Shown here: piece after piece, positions 16,902 to 26,072 of the stretch
Position numbering within the stretch: the stretch's first letter is position 1
Layout of the letters: every line of letters begins with the position of its first letter
NCBI RefSeq assembly: GCF_015319355.1
Contig: NZ_JADILU010000003.1
Location: forward strand, 186,001-250,000
DNA from: Psychroserpens luteus
GTDB taxonomy: Bacteria; Bacteroidota; Bacteroidia; Flavobacteriales; Flavobacteriaceae
Length of the DNA: 64,000 nucleotides
Direction of reading: 5' to 3'
Made by a program: the position numbers and the translations under genes
The notes under the pieces: generated by a model
What the model saw: the letters and a program-made list of their open reading frames with translations, nothing else
Databases searched by the model: none
What the model was told of the DNA's origin: nothing

Positions 16902-18206
16902 TTAACTAACTGCCTCTTTGTAAATCTTTAAGCAACGTTCTCGAGCTTCTTTATGATCAACCATGGGTTGTGCGTAAGTGAGTTCTTGAAATTCTGGAAC
17001 CCATTTTTGGATATATTTCAAATCTTTGTCAAATTTCTGAATTTGAGTTGTTGGGTTAAAAATCCTAAAATAAGGTGATGCATCAACACCAGAACCTGCA
17101 ACCCATTGCCAGTTACCAACATTACTTGACATGTCGTAATCATGAAGTTTTTCTGCAAAGTATGCTTCTCCCCAACGCCAATCTATTAATAAGTGCTTGC
17201 ATAAAAAACTACCAACAAGCATGCGTACACGATTGTGCATAAAACCTGTTTCGTTTAATTGTCGCATTCCAGCATCAACTAGTGGATATCCTGTTTGACC
17301 TTCACACCATAATTTGAATTCGTCTTCATTATTACGCCATTCTATTCTGTCGTATTTTGATTTGAATGAATCTTTAGCAGTATGTGGAAAATGCCACAAA
17401 ATCTGCATAAAAAACTCTCTCCAAATAAGTTCTTGCCAAAAGATTTCATTTTTCTCTGCAATGGCTTTTTTGACCATTTTACGAACACTTACAGTTCCAA
17501 AACGTAAATGAGGACCTAATCTTGATGTAGAGTCCTTAGCAGGGAAATTTCTCGTTTTTTCGTAATCTTGAATTAGAGTAGGAGTAACCGTATAGTCTAC
17601 AATGTCTTGATTTGATCTCTTGAAGCCAATATCTGAGAGACTTAAATTTGGTAAGCGTGAGTGCTTTACTAAATTATCCAGATAGTCGTTGGTGTAATAG
17701 ATTTTAAAGTCCTGATTTTTAAACTGTGATTTCCAAACCTTCATATAAGGTGTGTAAACTCTGTATGGTGTTCCATCACTTTTTACCACTTCATCCTTTT
17801 CAAAAATAACTTGATCTTTAAAGGTTTTGAATTCAATATCATGATCTGCTAAAAAGGTTTTGATTTCGTCATCACGCTCTTTTGCATAAGGTTCATAATC
17901 GTGATTGGTATAGACTTCCTTAATATCATATTCTTTAATCAATTGCTTATAGATCTCAATTGGTTTTTCATGATACATTGCGATACTGCTATCTTGTTCA
18001 TCTTGAAGCGTTGAACGCATTTTTTGAAGTGTATCGTAGATAAAAGTAACTCTTGAATCACTTTCTGGTAATTTTTCTAATATTTCAGAATCAAAAATAA
18101 AAATAGGCAACACAGTTCGATCGCTTTTTAGAGCTTCGTAAAATCCAACATTATCATCTAAACGTAAATCACGTCTAAACCAGAAAATATTTAGTGATTG
18201 CTTCAT
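16902..18206 (-). CDS. phr: Deoxyribodipyrimidine photolyase (class I CPD type)
   Basis: A 434-residue photolyase that would repair UV-induced cyclobutane pyrimidine dimers using light and FAD. The N-terminal antenna domain opens FWFRRDLRLDDN. The FAD-binding region contains WREFFMQILWHFP, GQTGYPLVDAGMRQLNETG, MHNRVRMLVGSFL and SSNVGNWQWVAGSGVDA. The Trp residues of NWQW and the Asn/Arg around FAD are retained, as in active enzymes. It is the last of four photolyase/cryptochrome genes in the stress run and lies 9 bp after the SRPBCC gene. Confidence 0.95.
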   Translation of the reverse strand: MKQSLNIFWFRRDLRLDDNVGFYEALKSDRTVLPIFIFDSEILEKLPESDSRVTFIYDTLQKMRSTLQDEQDSSIAMYHEKPIEIYKQLIKEYDIKEVYTNHDYEPYAKERDDEIKTFLADHDIEFKTFKDQVIFEKDEVVKSDGTPYRVYTPYMKVWKSQFKNQDFKIYYTNDYLDNLVKHSRLPNLSLSDIGFKRSNQDIVDYTVTPTLIQDYEKTRNFPAKDSTSRLGPHLRFGTVSVRKMVKKAIAEKNEIFWQELIWREFFMQILWHFPHTAKDSFKSKYDRIEWRNNEDEFKLWCEGQTGYPLVDAGMRQLNETGFMHNRVRMLVGSFLCKHLLIDWRWGEAYFAEKLHDYDMSSNVGNWQWVAGSGVDASPYFRIFNPTTQIQKFDKDLKYIQKWVPEFQELTYAQPMVDHKEARERCLKIYKEAVS

Positions 18207-18215
18207 AATTATGAG

Positions 18216-18677
18216 TTAGTATTTACCGAATAATTCTTCCAGTTTTGTTGTACGATAATTAAAAATTTCTTCCAATTTTGGTTTCACTATAATTGGGTGA
18301 ACGAGTTGTCCTAATATTCCGAAGGGAACTTTATAATCGATGATGTCTTCCATTTCTACACCTCCATCAATTTTTTTGATAAAATGTTTATGATGCCAGA
18401 GTGCATAAGGTCCAAAACGTTGTTCATCTACAAAATAATGTTTGTTGTCAACATGAGTAATCTCTGTGACCCATTTGGTTTTTATACCCAAAACAGGAGT
18501 TACAATGTATTGTATGATTTGTCCAGCAAACATAGGTCGATCTGCTCCAGATAGAATATTGAAACCCATATAATCTGGTGTGATGATTTTTAAGTTTGTA
18601 GGATCTGATAAAAAGTTCCAAGCTGTATCTATTGAAATTGGCAGATTTTGTTTTTTATGAAGTCTGTAAATTTTCAT
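18216..18677 (-). CDS. SRPBCC family protein (START-like fold)
   Basis: A 153-residue protein with the ligand-binding cell-surface-recognition type layout: LPISIDTAWNFLSDPTNLKI, ITPDYMGF, WVTEITHVDNKHYFVDEQ and GPYALWHHKHFI. Members bind lipids or other hydrophobic ligands and often accompany photolyase genes, as here (phr follows after 9 bp; tspO precedes by 9 bp). The exact ligand is unknown. No signal peptide. The three close-packed genes tspO-SRPBCC-phr are almost certainly one transcript. Confidence 0.88.
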   Translation of the reverse strand: MKIYRLHKKQNLPISIDTAWNFLSDPTNLKIITPDYMGFNILSGADRPMFAGQIIQYIVTPVLGIKTKWVTEITHVDNKHYFVDEQRFGPYALWHHKHFIKKIDGGVEMEDIIDYKVPFGILGQLVHPIIVKPKLEEIFNYRTTKLEELFGKY

Positions 18678-18686
18678 GTACTGATA

Positions 18687-19148
18687 TTAATTATATAATG
18701 AAATGTAGAGATTTAGAGATGTAGCGATGCATAACCAAATAAAATAGGGAAGAATTAGTAGTGATTTCCATTTTAAGTCTTTAAGATAGGTCATGAGAAA
18801 TGCACAAATAATCATGGTCAATAGTATGATGTTTACTAATGCAATATCTATTAGTTTATTATTAAAAAACAAAAAATTCCAACTTACATTTAATATAAAT
18901 TGGGCAACAAATAATATTGCCACTTTATTAGTCATTCTTTTAGTATATAAGAAAACCATATACGCAGAAAAGCAAACCATTATAGTTATCCAAGCAGCTC
19001 CAAAAACCCAACCATCTGGTGTCCAAGGTGCTTTATTAAGTTGTAAATACCACTCGCTTTTTGGACCAGCAGCCATGAATAAGCTTCCAATGCCTAATGC
19101 ACCAAAGTTGATGATTAAGAAAATTATGAATGGTTTTAACAACTTCAT
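18687..19148 (-). CDS. tspO: TspO/MBR family membrane protein
   Basis: A 153-residue protein with five predicted membrane helices. It has the family motif WYLQLNKAPWTPDGWVFGAAW and a NVSWNFLFF block in the fourth helix. TspO proteins bind porphyrins and, in photosynthetic bacteria, tune light- and oxygen-dependent pigment responses. In a photolyase cluster a role against photo-oxidative porphyrin stress is a reasonable inference. Its ATG overlaps the stop of the 58-residue gene upstream by 4 nt (ATGA). Confidence 0.93.
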   Translation of the reverse strand: MKLLKPFIIFLIINFGALGIGSLFMAAGPKSEWYLQLNKAPWTPDGWVFGAAWITIMVCFSAYMVFLYTKRMTNKVAILFVAQFILNVSWNFLFFNNKLIDIALVNIILLTMIICAFLMTYLKDLKWKSLLILPYFIWLCIATSLNLYISLYN

Positions 19149-19321
19149 GATGACTTACTTTGAAGTTTTTCAATTTCATCTTGAATCTTCTGAGCTTCGG
19201 CATATTTTTTATCGCTTTCTCCTCTGTTAGTCGCAGATAAAGAATGCCACTCTTTCATGAGTTTCTCATATTTTTTCTGAAGCTTATCTACCTCACTTGT
19301 CTTTTTGAATAAACCGAACAT
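19145..19321 (-). CDS. Lacal_2735 family small protein
   Basis: A 58-residue protein opening MFGLFKKTSEVDKLQKKYEK and continuing as a charged probable coiled coil with LSATNRGESDKKYAEAQKI. This matches the small flavobacterial Lacal_2735 family, of unknown function. It overlaps the tspO start by 4 nt and begins 5 bp after the glutathione peroxidase stop, so it is embedded in the operon. The dense spacing and conserved opening argue that it is real despite its length. Confidence 0.82.
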   Translation of the reverse strand: MFGLFKKTSEVDKLQKKYEKLMKEWHSLSATNRGESDKKYAEAQKIQDEIEKLQSKSS

Positions 19322-19326
19322 AGTTT

Positions 19327-19866
19327 TTATTTTAAATGTTTAGTGATTTTTGAACTCGTTGGAGATGTTATGGAATAGTAATAATCAACAAGTTCTCCTT
19401 TTGGTCCAACTAGATATTTTTGGAAATTCCATTTTACTTTAGAATTTTTAATACCATTCTTGTTTTTTTGAGTAAGCCATTGGTATAATTTATGTTGTTT
19501 AGAACCTTTGACATCTATTTTTTCTGTAATAGGAAATGTAACACCATAATTAATTTCACAAAACGATTCAATATCCTTAGAAGTTCCTGGTTCTTGATTT
19601 CCAAATTGATTACAAGGCACACCAATTACAGCAAGGGTATCTTTATAGGCATCATTAAGCTTTTGTAATTCTTTATATTGAGGTGTAAATCCGCATTTTG
19701 AAGCGACATTCACAAATAAGATATGTTTTCCTTTTAATTCTGAAAGCGATAACGGTTTACCATTGAGACCATTGATTTCTATATCGTAAATAGACGAATA
19801 GTCAGATGTTTCCGAAGAACTTGATTTTGAGAATAGTGTTGCCATAAAAATCTTAATAGGGTTCAT
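19327..19866 (-). CDS. Glutathione peroxidase family (thioredoxin-fold peroxidase)
   Basis: A 179-residue thioredoxin-fold peroxidase. The peroxidatic Cys lies in VNVASKCGFTPQY, followed by VIGVPCNQFGNQEPG and the Trp motif VKWNFQKYLVG, which together form the Cys-Gln-Trp catalytic set. A ~25-residue Ser-rich N-terminal extension precedes the domain and could be a weak export signal or a spacer. It reduces hydroperoxides, probably with thioredoxin rather than glutathione, as in most bacterial members. It lies 1 bp after the SDR gene, inside the light/oxidative-stress run. Confidence 0.92.
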   Translation of the reverse strand: MNPIKIFMATLFSKSSSSETSDYSSIYDIEINGLNGKPLSLSELKGKHILFVNVASKCGFTPQYKELQKLNDAYKDTLAVIGVPCNQFGNQEPGTSKDIESFCEINYGVTFPITEKIDVKGSKQHKLYQWLTQKNKNGIKNSKVKWNFQKYLVGPKGELVDYYYSITSPTSSKITKHLK

Positions 19867-19867
19867 G

Positions 19868-20551
19868 TTATATCTTAAAACTTACAATTCCGCAGTCCAT
19901 TTCAAATACTTGTCCAGAAATTGAACCTGCTTTTTCAGATAATAAAAACTCAGCCATACCAGCTACATCTTTAGGTTCTAAGAACTTTTTCATGGGATGA
20001 CGCTCTGTAATGTTTTCAATCATTTTGTCATTCCGAAGTAATTTAGAAGCTAATTCTGTATTTGTGACTGTTGGTGCAATTGCATTTATTCTTAGCGTAG
20101 TTGCTAATTCTGCGCCTAAAGATTTTACTAAACCTTCAACTCCAGATTTTGCAGCTGCGATGCTTGCGTGAAAAGGCATTCCTAATTTTGCAGCTACTGT
20201 ACTAAATAATAAAATTGATGGGTCTTTACCGTTTTTTAAAATGTTAAGATATTTTTGAATCGATTTGACTGCGCCAATAACATTGATTTCATAATCTTCT
20301 CTAAAATCTTCTAAGCTTAATCGCTTAATAGGTTTTAAATTGATGCTTCCTGGGCAATAGACTAAACCGTCTGCATTTTCAATATCTGGCAGATCATCAG
20401 TTAAAATATCACAATCGTAGTGCGTCAGATTAGCGTGAACGTGTTCTGGTTTTGTTCTACTTAAATTGATAACCTTATTACTTTCTAGTAAGGTTTTTAC
20501 AATAGCATTTCCAATACCTTTACTGCCACCTATGACGATATACGTTTTCAT
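19868..20551 (-). CDS. SDR family oxidoreductase with atypical active site
   Basis: A 227-residue short-chain dehydrogenase-like protein. The NAD(P) motif IGGSKGIGNAIV is at residue 7, followed by LVYCPGSINLKPI and the Ser of STVAAKLGM. At the usual Tyr-x-x-x-Lys the sequence is HASIAAAKSGVEG, so the Lys is present but the Tyr position is Ile. Either this subgroup uses a different general acid or it does not catalyse a classical SDR reaction. It begins the SDR-gpx-Lacal_2735-tspO-SRPBCC-phr unit, downstream of a large stem-loop. Confidence 0.85.
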   Translation of the reverse strand: MKTYIVIGGSKGIGNAIVKTLLESNKVINLSRTKPEHVHANLTHYDCDILTDDLPDIENADGLVYCPGSINLKPIKRLSLEDFREDYEINVIGAVKSIQKYLNILKNGKDPSILLFSTVAAKLGMPFHASIAAAKSGVEGLVKSLGAELATTLRINAIAPTVTNTELASKLLRNDKMIENITERHPMKKFLEPKDVAGMAEFLLSEKAGSISGQVFEMDCGIVSFKI

Positions 20552-20574
20552 TTCTGATTGATTTAGTTACAAAT

Positions 20575-20616
20575 AGAGCGTAATAGTATAGCTATATTAG
20601 CTTGCTATTACGCTCT
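20575..20616. other. Large perfect stem-loop between stress genes
   Basis: AGAGCGTAATAG (20575-20586) pairs perfectly with CTATTACGCTCT (20605-20616) around an 18-nt loop that itself contains TATAGCTATA. It separates the 20639-20863 gene from the SDR gene. It lacks a clear T tract on either strand, so it could be a processing or partial termination site, or an operator. Confidence 0.6.
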
Positions 20617-20638
20617 AATCTTAAAAATTATTTTATTG

Positions 20639-20863
20639 TTATGCAGTTAAAGGCGCACCTTTTAGGCGTTTTTCAACTTTGCGCTTTATTGCAGTGATAC
20701 GTTTCATCGTATCCATGATTTTTTCATCTTTCTTTTCCTTATATACTTTATTTAATTCTAGTATTAAGGATTTAGCTTCGCGAGAAATTTTTACGCGATC
20801 GCTAGTTGATAGCGATTTCATTTTTCGCTTCTCAAATTCTGAGGCTTTTTTTATTAAGTCCAT
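20639..20863 (-). CDS. Small highly charged protein of the photolyase cluster
   Basis: A 74-residue, Lys/Glu-rich, mostly helical protein (MDLIKKASEFEKRKMKSLST, then LILELNKVYKEKKDEKIMDT). There is no signal peptide, membrane segment or cysteine. I do not recognise a named family with certainty. It lies 60 bp downstream of the TIGR03643 gene and before a large stem-loop, on the regulon strand. Real-gene status is supported by operon context and the absence of stops. Function unknown. Confidence 0.65.
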   Translation of the reverse strand: MDLIKKASEFEKRKMKSLSTSDRVKISREAKSLILELNKVYKEKKDEKIMDTMKRITAIKRKVEKRLKGAPLTA

Positions 20864-20923
20864 ATCTTCGTTATTAATATAGTTGTGTAATTTCTAAAAT
20901 TCAATTTGTTGACTATCAAAAAA

Positions 20924-21196
20924 TCATCGTTTAGAAATTGAGTTATGTGTAATTTGTTTTTGTCTAGAACATTTAAAACGTCCTTCTTGAAATACCCTTA
21001 GTTTTTCGTGTTTTGTCTTTCTACCTTGTACACGTTTGCGCCACATTTTAAAACTTTTAAGTTTCATTTCTCTACGCATTAATTCAATGACATCTTGTTC
21101 TTTTAAACCAAACTGAAATTTTATAGCTTCAAATGTGGTTCTATCTTCCCATGCCATTTCTATAATTCTATTAGTCGTAAATATATCTAATTCCAT
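20924..21196 (-). CDS. TIGR03643/DUF2805 family protein
   Basis: A 90-residue protein with IIEMAWEDRTTFEAIKFQFG, then EQDVIELMRREMKLKSFKMW and RKRVQGRKTKH, the signature of TIGR03643 (DUF2805). The middle looks like a helix-turn-helix (LKEQDVIELMRREM) followed by a basic tail, so a small DNA- or RNA-binding role is plausible but not shown. The family is commonly found beside cryptochrome and DUF2256 genes, consistent with this neighbourhood. It starts 5 bp after the 21202-21627 gene stop. Confidence 0.88.
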   Translation of the reverse strand: MELDIFTTNRIIEMAWEDRTTFEAIKFQFGLKEQDVIELMRREMKLKSFKMWRKRVQGRKTKHEKLRVFQEGRFKCSRQKQITHNSISKR

Positions 21197-21201
21197 ACAG
21201 A

Positions 21202-21627
21202 TTAAAATTGAAAACTATAACGTTCATCAAATTTCACCTTTGCATCCATTAAACGAGACATAAATGTCTTATTTTTTTTAAACATTTTACAATTTTTAAA
21301 ATTAACAAATTTTCCTTGAGCATGAATACTAATTCCATTGGTTTTATAAATGACTAGATGGTAAAAAGGTATTATCCAAGTATAGTTTTTTAGACCTTTA
21401 TTGATATAAATTAAAATTCCACTAGGTCTCATTTCTATATTAGCGTAATTAATATCTGAAATTTTGTTTAAATGTTGCTGTAAATTCGGACTCAAATTCT
21501 CTATAATCATGCGTTTAGACCCAACACCACCCATTCTTAATGATTCCATAAATGAGTATGGTTTACCTATCAAATCTGATATGATAATTTTGTGTTCTTT
21601 ATTTTTATATGTTGTATCTAGTATCAA
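21202..21627 (-). CDS. Hypothetical protein heading the second light-regulon unit
   Basis: A 141-residue soluble protein with SDLIGKPYSFMESLRMGGVG near the N-terminus and an alternating strand pattern through NYTWIIPFYHLVIYKT. No known catalytic motif, signal peptide or membrane segment. I do not recognise a family. It is the first gene downstream of a putative operator/promoter at 21654-21700 that nearly duplicates the one in front of the TetR-like regulator, so it probably begins a second unit of the same regulon. Confidence 0.65.
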   Translation of the reverse strand: MILDTTYKNKEHKIIISDLIGKPYSFMESLRMGGVGSKRMIIENLSPNLQQHLNKISDINYANIEMRPSGILIYINKGLKNYTWIIPFYHLVIYKTNGISIHAQGKFVNFKNCKMFKKNKTFMSRLMDAKVKFDERYSFQF

Positions 21628-21653
21628 TATTAGTATTCTTAGTCAATCAAAGT

Positions 21654-21700
21654 TACAAAATGTTTAACATTAAAAGTATATGTTTAAACAAAATATTAAC
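21654..21700 (-). promoter_or_regulatory. Putative shared light-regulon operator/promoter, site 2
   Basis: Plus-strand TACAAAATGTTTAAC (21654-21668), then after ~13 bp TGTTTAAACA (palindrome, 21681-21690) and AAATATTAAC. It is nearly the same as site 1 (30233-30277). It lies 27 bp upstream of the ATG at 21627 on the minus strand and faces that gene. Confidence 0.55.
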
Positions 21701-21769
21701 ATAGTTACAGTAGTTTATCGTAAATAATCAACTAATTAGGCTGAAAATTAATTTTTATCTGTAGAAATT

Positions 21770-23239
21770 TTAATTTTTGTACGTATGCTTGTTCAGGATT
21801 CTTTTGCTTTCTTCTCGTACTTTTTTGTTTTTTCGAAGATTCCAAAGCGTGTTGCTGGCTTTCTTTCGTGTAGCATCCATATCTACTATGGGATAAGGAT
21901 AATCCTTACCTAAATGAAAATTATTAAACTGCTGTTCCATTTCAGTCATTAAATAGGGTTCATGGGCAAATCTAATATCTAAATCCTTCAACTCAGGAAC
22001 CCATTTTTTTATAAAAACAACATCAGGATCATGTTCTAAACTGTTTTTAATGGGATTATAAATTCTAAGCAAATTAGTTCCTGTTTCTCCAGCTTGCATT
22101 TGCAATTGCGGAAAATGAATACCAGGTTCAAAATCCAAAAACATTTTTGATAAATGCTGTGAAGCTGACTGCCAAGGTTGCCAAAGATTGTGTGTTAGAA
22201 AAGATACTATTAAAGCACGCATTCTAAAATTCAAATAACCAGTTTCATGTAAACAACGCATGCAGGCATCAACCAGTGGGTAACCTGTTTGTCCAGTTTC
22301 CCATGCAATTTGATATTGCTTAGAGATGTCTTTTTTTAAATTTAAAAAACCTTTATTCACACTTTCATTTTCCATGGTGTGTTCCATTTCAAATTTTTGA
22401 ATAAAATGTGCCTGCCATCTTAGTCGAGACATAAAAGCATCTAGAGGTTTTTTATTTGTGGCTGTTTTTTTTAATAAATATGTTCTACGATACACTTCTC
22501 TTATTGATAAATTTCCCCAAGCGATGTAAGGAGAAATTCTACTACACCCTTTTCTTGCTAATTCAGGTTTAGAAATATGAAACATATAATTCACATGTCT
22601 TTTTGTTAGAAAGGATTCTAAATATTTTAAACCTATCGTTCGTCCGCCTTTTTGAAAAATAGCATCTTCAGGCGTTTTTAGTGAAGTTTTTGGAAGTAAG
22701 CGCTCTAATTCTTTAATTTCTTTGATGTTGAGTAATTGGTTTTCCGAAGGAGAAAATATCAAAGGTTCGATTTCAAAGTATGCATTGCATTTTTCTGTCC
22801 ACTGCGCTCTATCTTTTAATCCACGTTGTACACCATTGTGAATATTCTCATGCCAAGTAATTAAATTGTTTTTACAAAAACGTTTGAAAGATTTATCTCT
22901 GTTATATGTGACGAGAATCCCAGTTTCTTGATGTGAATATATATCGCGAATAGTATACTGTGACATCAATTGATTAATGATTGAAATCATGTCTGCTTTA
23001 ACAGCTAAAATTTTAGAATTCAAAGGTTTTAAGTACTCGTTTAAGTCTCTAATAGATTCTCTAATGAAATTCCAATGACGCTCGCTGTAATGATTGTCTT
23101 CTATTAACATCGTCTCAAATGCATAAAGTAAAAGCGTACGCTCACCTGTTGCTAATGCATTAAAAATTGCTTCATTATCCTCTAAACGAAGATCGCGTTT
23201 TAACCAAACAATATGCAGTAAAGGTTTATTAGTATTCAT
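21770..23239 (-). CDS. Photolyase/cryptochrome family protein, divergent
   Basis: A 489-residue two-domain flavoprotein. The antenna domain opens IVWLKRDLRLEDNEAI. The FAD domain includes GQTGYPLVDACMRCLHETGY, FRMRALIVSFLTHNLWQPW and LLRIYNPIKNSLEHDPD. Where classical photolyases have the NWQW motif near FAD (retained in the gene at 16902), this protein reads FPQLQMQAGETG, so that Trp electron-relay position is lost. It may act as a cryptochrome-like sensor or use another electron path. It overlaps the upstream Fe-S photolyase gene by 11 bp. Confidence 0.88.
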   Translation of the reverse strand: MNTNKPLLHIVWLKRDLRLEDNEAIFNALATGERTLLLYAFETMLIEDNHYSERHWNFIRESIRDLNEYLKPLNSKILAVKADMISIINQLMSQYTIRDIYSHQETGILVTYNRDKSFKRFCKNNLITWHENIHNGVQRGLKDRAQWTEKCNAYFEIEPLIFSPSENQLLNIKEIKELERLLPKTSLKTPEDAIFQKGGRTIGLKYLESFLTKRHVNYMFHISKPELARKGCSRISPYIAWGNLSIREVYRRTYLLKKTATNKKPLDAFMSRLRWQAHFIQKFEMEHTMENESVNKGFLNLKKDISKQYQIAWETGQTGYPLVDACMRCLHETGYLNFRMRALIVSFLTHNLWQPWQSASQHLSKMFLDFEPGIHFPQLQMQAGETGTNLLRIYNPIKNSLEHDPDVVFIKKWVPELKDLDIRFAHEPYLMTEMEQQFNNFHLGKDYPYPIVDMDATRKKASNTLWNLRKNKKVREESKRILNKHTYKN

Positions 23240-24761
23240 CTTGATGCTCTATAATATATTGTGCTTTCTTTTTAATATTTTGAAGATCTTGTCTATCCAT
23301 TTTATCTAGTAAACTATACATCATTCCCATTCTGAAATTCTTACCAAGTTGCTCGCGTTTATCATCTAAAAAGTTCCAATACAAACTATTAAACGGACAA
23401 GCATCATCTTCAACTTTTTTGGATTTATTGTAATGACAATCACCACAATAATTACTCATTTTATTTATATATGACCCTGAGGATACGTAAGGTTTTGTAG
23501 CAATTTTTCCACTATCTGCAAATTGACTCATTCCTCTCGTATTTGTGATTTGAACCCACTCTATGGCATCTACATAAATGCCCAAATACCAATCATCCAC
23601 TTCATCAGGGTGAGTTTGAGTTAATAAGGCATAATTACCAGTAATCATAAGACGTTGTATGTGATGCGCATAACCGTTATCTAGAGAATTGTTTATGGCA
23701 TGTCTTAGACAATTCATTTTTGTGTCACCAGTCCAGAAAAAATCTGGGAGTTTATTATGATTGTCCAACTCGTTTTTAGATTTATATTCTGGCATTAAAG
23801 CCCAATACATGCCTCTCATGTATTCTCGCCAGCCAATGACTTGTCTTACAAAACCTTCAACTTGTGAGATATTGATGTCCTCACCATGTTTTCTATAATA
23901 ATTCATTACTGAGGTAACAATATCTTTTGGGGAAATAAGTTTTAAATTCATGGCAAAAGACAATCTCGAATGAAACAAATACGCTTCATCTGTATGCATC
24001 GCATCTTGATAATCTCCAAAATGAATAAGAAGTTCTTCACAAAAATATTTTAGCTGTTCAATTGCTTGAATACGAGAAATAGGGTAGGAGAATGTTTTAG
24101 TTTCAAATCTTCCAATGGTTTTAATGCCTGCAGTATCAATGTCTTTTTTTACTTCGGAAATATCATTTTTAAACCATTTATATGTCGGAATAGGAATATC
24201 ACCTTTCCATTTATTTCTATTGCTTTTATCATAGTTCCATTTGCCACCTTCAGGTTGGCCAGCAACCATTAAGATATCATGTTTTTTTCGCATATCTCTG
24301 TAGAAGTTTTCCATGAGATATTGTTTTTTGCCTTTAAAGAAGGTTGCTAAGTCCTCTCGCTTTGTGTAAAAATGTTCTGCGGAAATAGTCTCACATGCTA
24401 TTTCAATCTGCTCACAGAAATCTCTTAGTTGTTGATCTAATCTGTATTCATCTGGAAAAATATATTCAAAACGTTTTATTTTATAGTCTTTGATTAGAAG
24501 TTGGAGATTATCTGTTAAGATTTGTGTATTATTTTTGTCATTTAATTTATAGTAAACGACGTCATGACCTTTAGATTTTAAGTCTTCAGCAAATTGTCGC
24601 ATAGCAGCAAAAAAACCTATCACTTTTTGAATATGGTGTTTCACATAATCTGTTTCTTGTCGCATTTCAAAAAGACAATACACAACATCATCATTAGTTT
24701 CTTTAAACCATGAATGTTTTATGTTGAGTTGATCTCCTAAAATAAGTCTGAGTGTTTTCAT
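23229..24761 (-). CDS. Fe-S bacterial cryptochrome/(6-4) photolyase (FeS-BCP)
   Basis: A 510-residue member of the Agrobacterium PhrB-like FeS-BCP group, which repairs (6-4) photoproducts. It opens LRLILGDQLNIKHSWF. All four [4Fe-4S] ligands are present: Cys351 (MNCLRHA), Cys439 and Cys442 (NYCGDC) and Cys455 (DDACPFNSLYWNF). The spacing equals PhrB C350/C438/C441/C454. The active-site GYAHHIQRLMITGNYALL block is intact. Its start abuts the DASH cryptochrome stop with no gap, so the two are translationally linked. Confidence 0.95.
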   Translation of the reverse strand: MKTLRLILGDQLNIKHSWFKETNDDVVYCLFEMRQETDYVKHHIQKVIGFFAAMRQFAEDLKSKGHDVVYYKLNDKNNTQILTDNLQLLIKDYKIKRFEYIFPDEYRLDQQLRDFCEQIEIACETISAEHFYTKREDLATFFKGKKQYLMENFYRDMRKKHDILMVAGQPEGGKWNYDKSNRNKWKGDIPIPTYKWFKNDISEVKKDIDTAGIKTIGRFETKTFSYPISRIQAIEQLKYFCEELLIHFGDYQDAMHTDEAYLFHSRLSFAMNLKLISPKDIVTSVMNYYRKHGEDINISQVEGFVRQVIGWREYMRGMYWALMPEYKSKNELDNHNKLPDFFWTGDTKMNCLRHAINNSLDNGYAHHIQRLMITGNYALLTQTHPDEVDDWYLGIYVDAIEWVQITNTRGMSQFADSGKIATKPYVSSGSYINKMSNYCGDCHYNKSKKVEDDACPFNSLYWNFLDDKREQLGKNFRMGMMYSLLDKMDRQDLQNIKKKAQYIIEHQDEY

Positions 24762-26072
24762 TTAAAAAAGTGTTTCTTGTAACCACATTTGTTGAAATTT
24801 CCCCTTACTATCATAACGCTCTGCCTGCAAGTCTACGTTAAACTTCCTGTTTCTTGGGTCGTTTCCAACACCTGCAACGTACATCCAATTTCCGTAGTTA
24901 GAATGCACATCATAATCAATTAGCATAGATTCAAAATAAGCAGCTCCAATGCGCCAATCTAGAAATAATTCTTTGGCAAAAAATGATGCGACATTCTGTC
25001 GACCACGATTGCTCATCCATCCTGTTTTTTTGAGTTCAATCATGTTAGCATTTACAAAATTTGATCTCGTTTCTCCATTAATCCATTTTTGAACTTCGCG
25101 TTGGTTAGATTTCCAATCATAATCTTTATGTTGAATACCTTCAATTTTAAAAATGTCGTTTTGGTGTTTAAGCGATATGTATTTGAAATAATCTCTCCAA
25201 ATCAATTCAAAAATGAGCCAATAAGTAGATTCGTTTTTTAAATGATTTTCCTCAAATTTTATAACATTCCAATAGATAGTTCTTGCTGAAATACTTCCAT
25301 TTGCTAACCAAGCCGAAAACTTTGAACTAAAATCTGTTCCAATCAATCCATTTCTAGTTTTCTTATAAACGCCTATTTTTTTGGTTTCAAAAAAGTAATC
25401 GTTTAGTCGTGCTAATGCAGAATCCTCTCCGCCTTTAAAGGAAAATGCAGATTTTGGGTGGACTTCAAATAAAGCAAAACCTAAATCTTCAAGATTCGGT
25501 ATTTGAGTGTCATTCTTTAAACTTTCAATTTTTTCTACGGAATGAATATCCTCGGAAATTCTAACACTTACATGTTTTTCAACTTTTTTTCTAAAGACAG
25601 TAAATACATTCGGAATCTCATCAAATCTCATTTTAATGTCCTCTGGATGAAATAAAAATTGATCGTAATACTCTTTAAATTTTATACCGTTGTGAAGAGA
25701 AGATTTGAGATGTTCTAAAACTTGAGTTTCTTCACTTGTCCATTCTTTCTGCAGATAGATGGATTTGAAATCATAGTTTTCTACTAATAACGGAATTATG
25801 ATTTCGGGAGCTTTATTAAAAACAAATAGCTCAATATTTATTTTTTTGAGATTTACTTTTAAATTTTCAATGGTTTCAATTAAAAATTGAGCTCTGTATT
25901 TTTCTGTTTTTTTAAATCCGAAGTTGGATACATCATAATGTCTTGGATCAAAGCAATAGCATGCAATAATAGATTTATGATTTTTAATAGCTGTTGCTAA
26001 AACAGAATTATCTTGAACTCTTAAATCATTTCTAAACCATACTAATCCTATGTCGTTTTGTGTCTCCTGCAT
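24762..26072 (-). CDS. DASH-family cryptochrome
   Basis: A 436-residue protein with the DASH hallmarks: [33 protein letters not shown] in the linker, [28 protein letters not shown], and the characteristic [15 protein letters not shown] with the FN and QA motifs after it. DASH cryptochromes bind FAD and MTHF and repair CPDs in single-stranded DNA or act as light sensors. Its 5' end overlaps the DUF2256 gene by 25 bp. It is the first of three consecutive photolyase-family genes. Confidence 0.95.
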   Translation of the reverse strand: MQETQNDIGLVWFRNDLRVQDNSVLATAIKNHKSIIACYCFDPRHYDVSNFGFKKTEKYRAQFLIETIENLKVNLKKINIELFVFNKAPEIIIPLLVENYDFKSIYLQKEWTSEETQVLEHLKSSLHNGIKFKEYYDQFLFHPEDIKMRFDEIPNVFTVFRKKVEKHVSVRISEDIHSVEKIESLKNDTQIPNLEDLGFALFEVHPKSAFSFKGGEDSALARLNDYFFETKKIGVYKKTRNGLIGTDFSSKFSAWLANGSISARTIYWNVIKFEENHLKNESTYWLIFELIWRDYFKYISLKHQNDIFKIEGIQHKDYDWKSNQREVQKWINGETRSNFVNANMIELKKTGWMSNRGRQNVASFFAKELFLDWRIGAAYFESMLIDYDVHSNYGNWMYVAGVGNDPRNRKFNVDLQAERYDSKGKFQQMWLQETLF

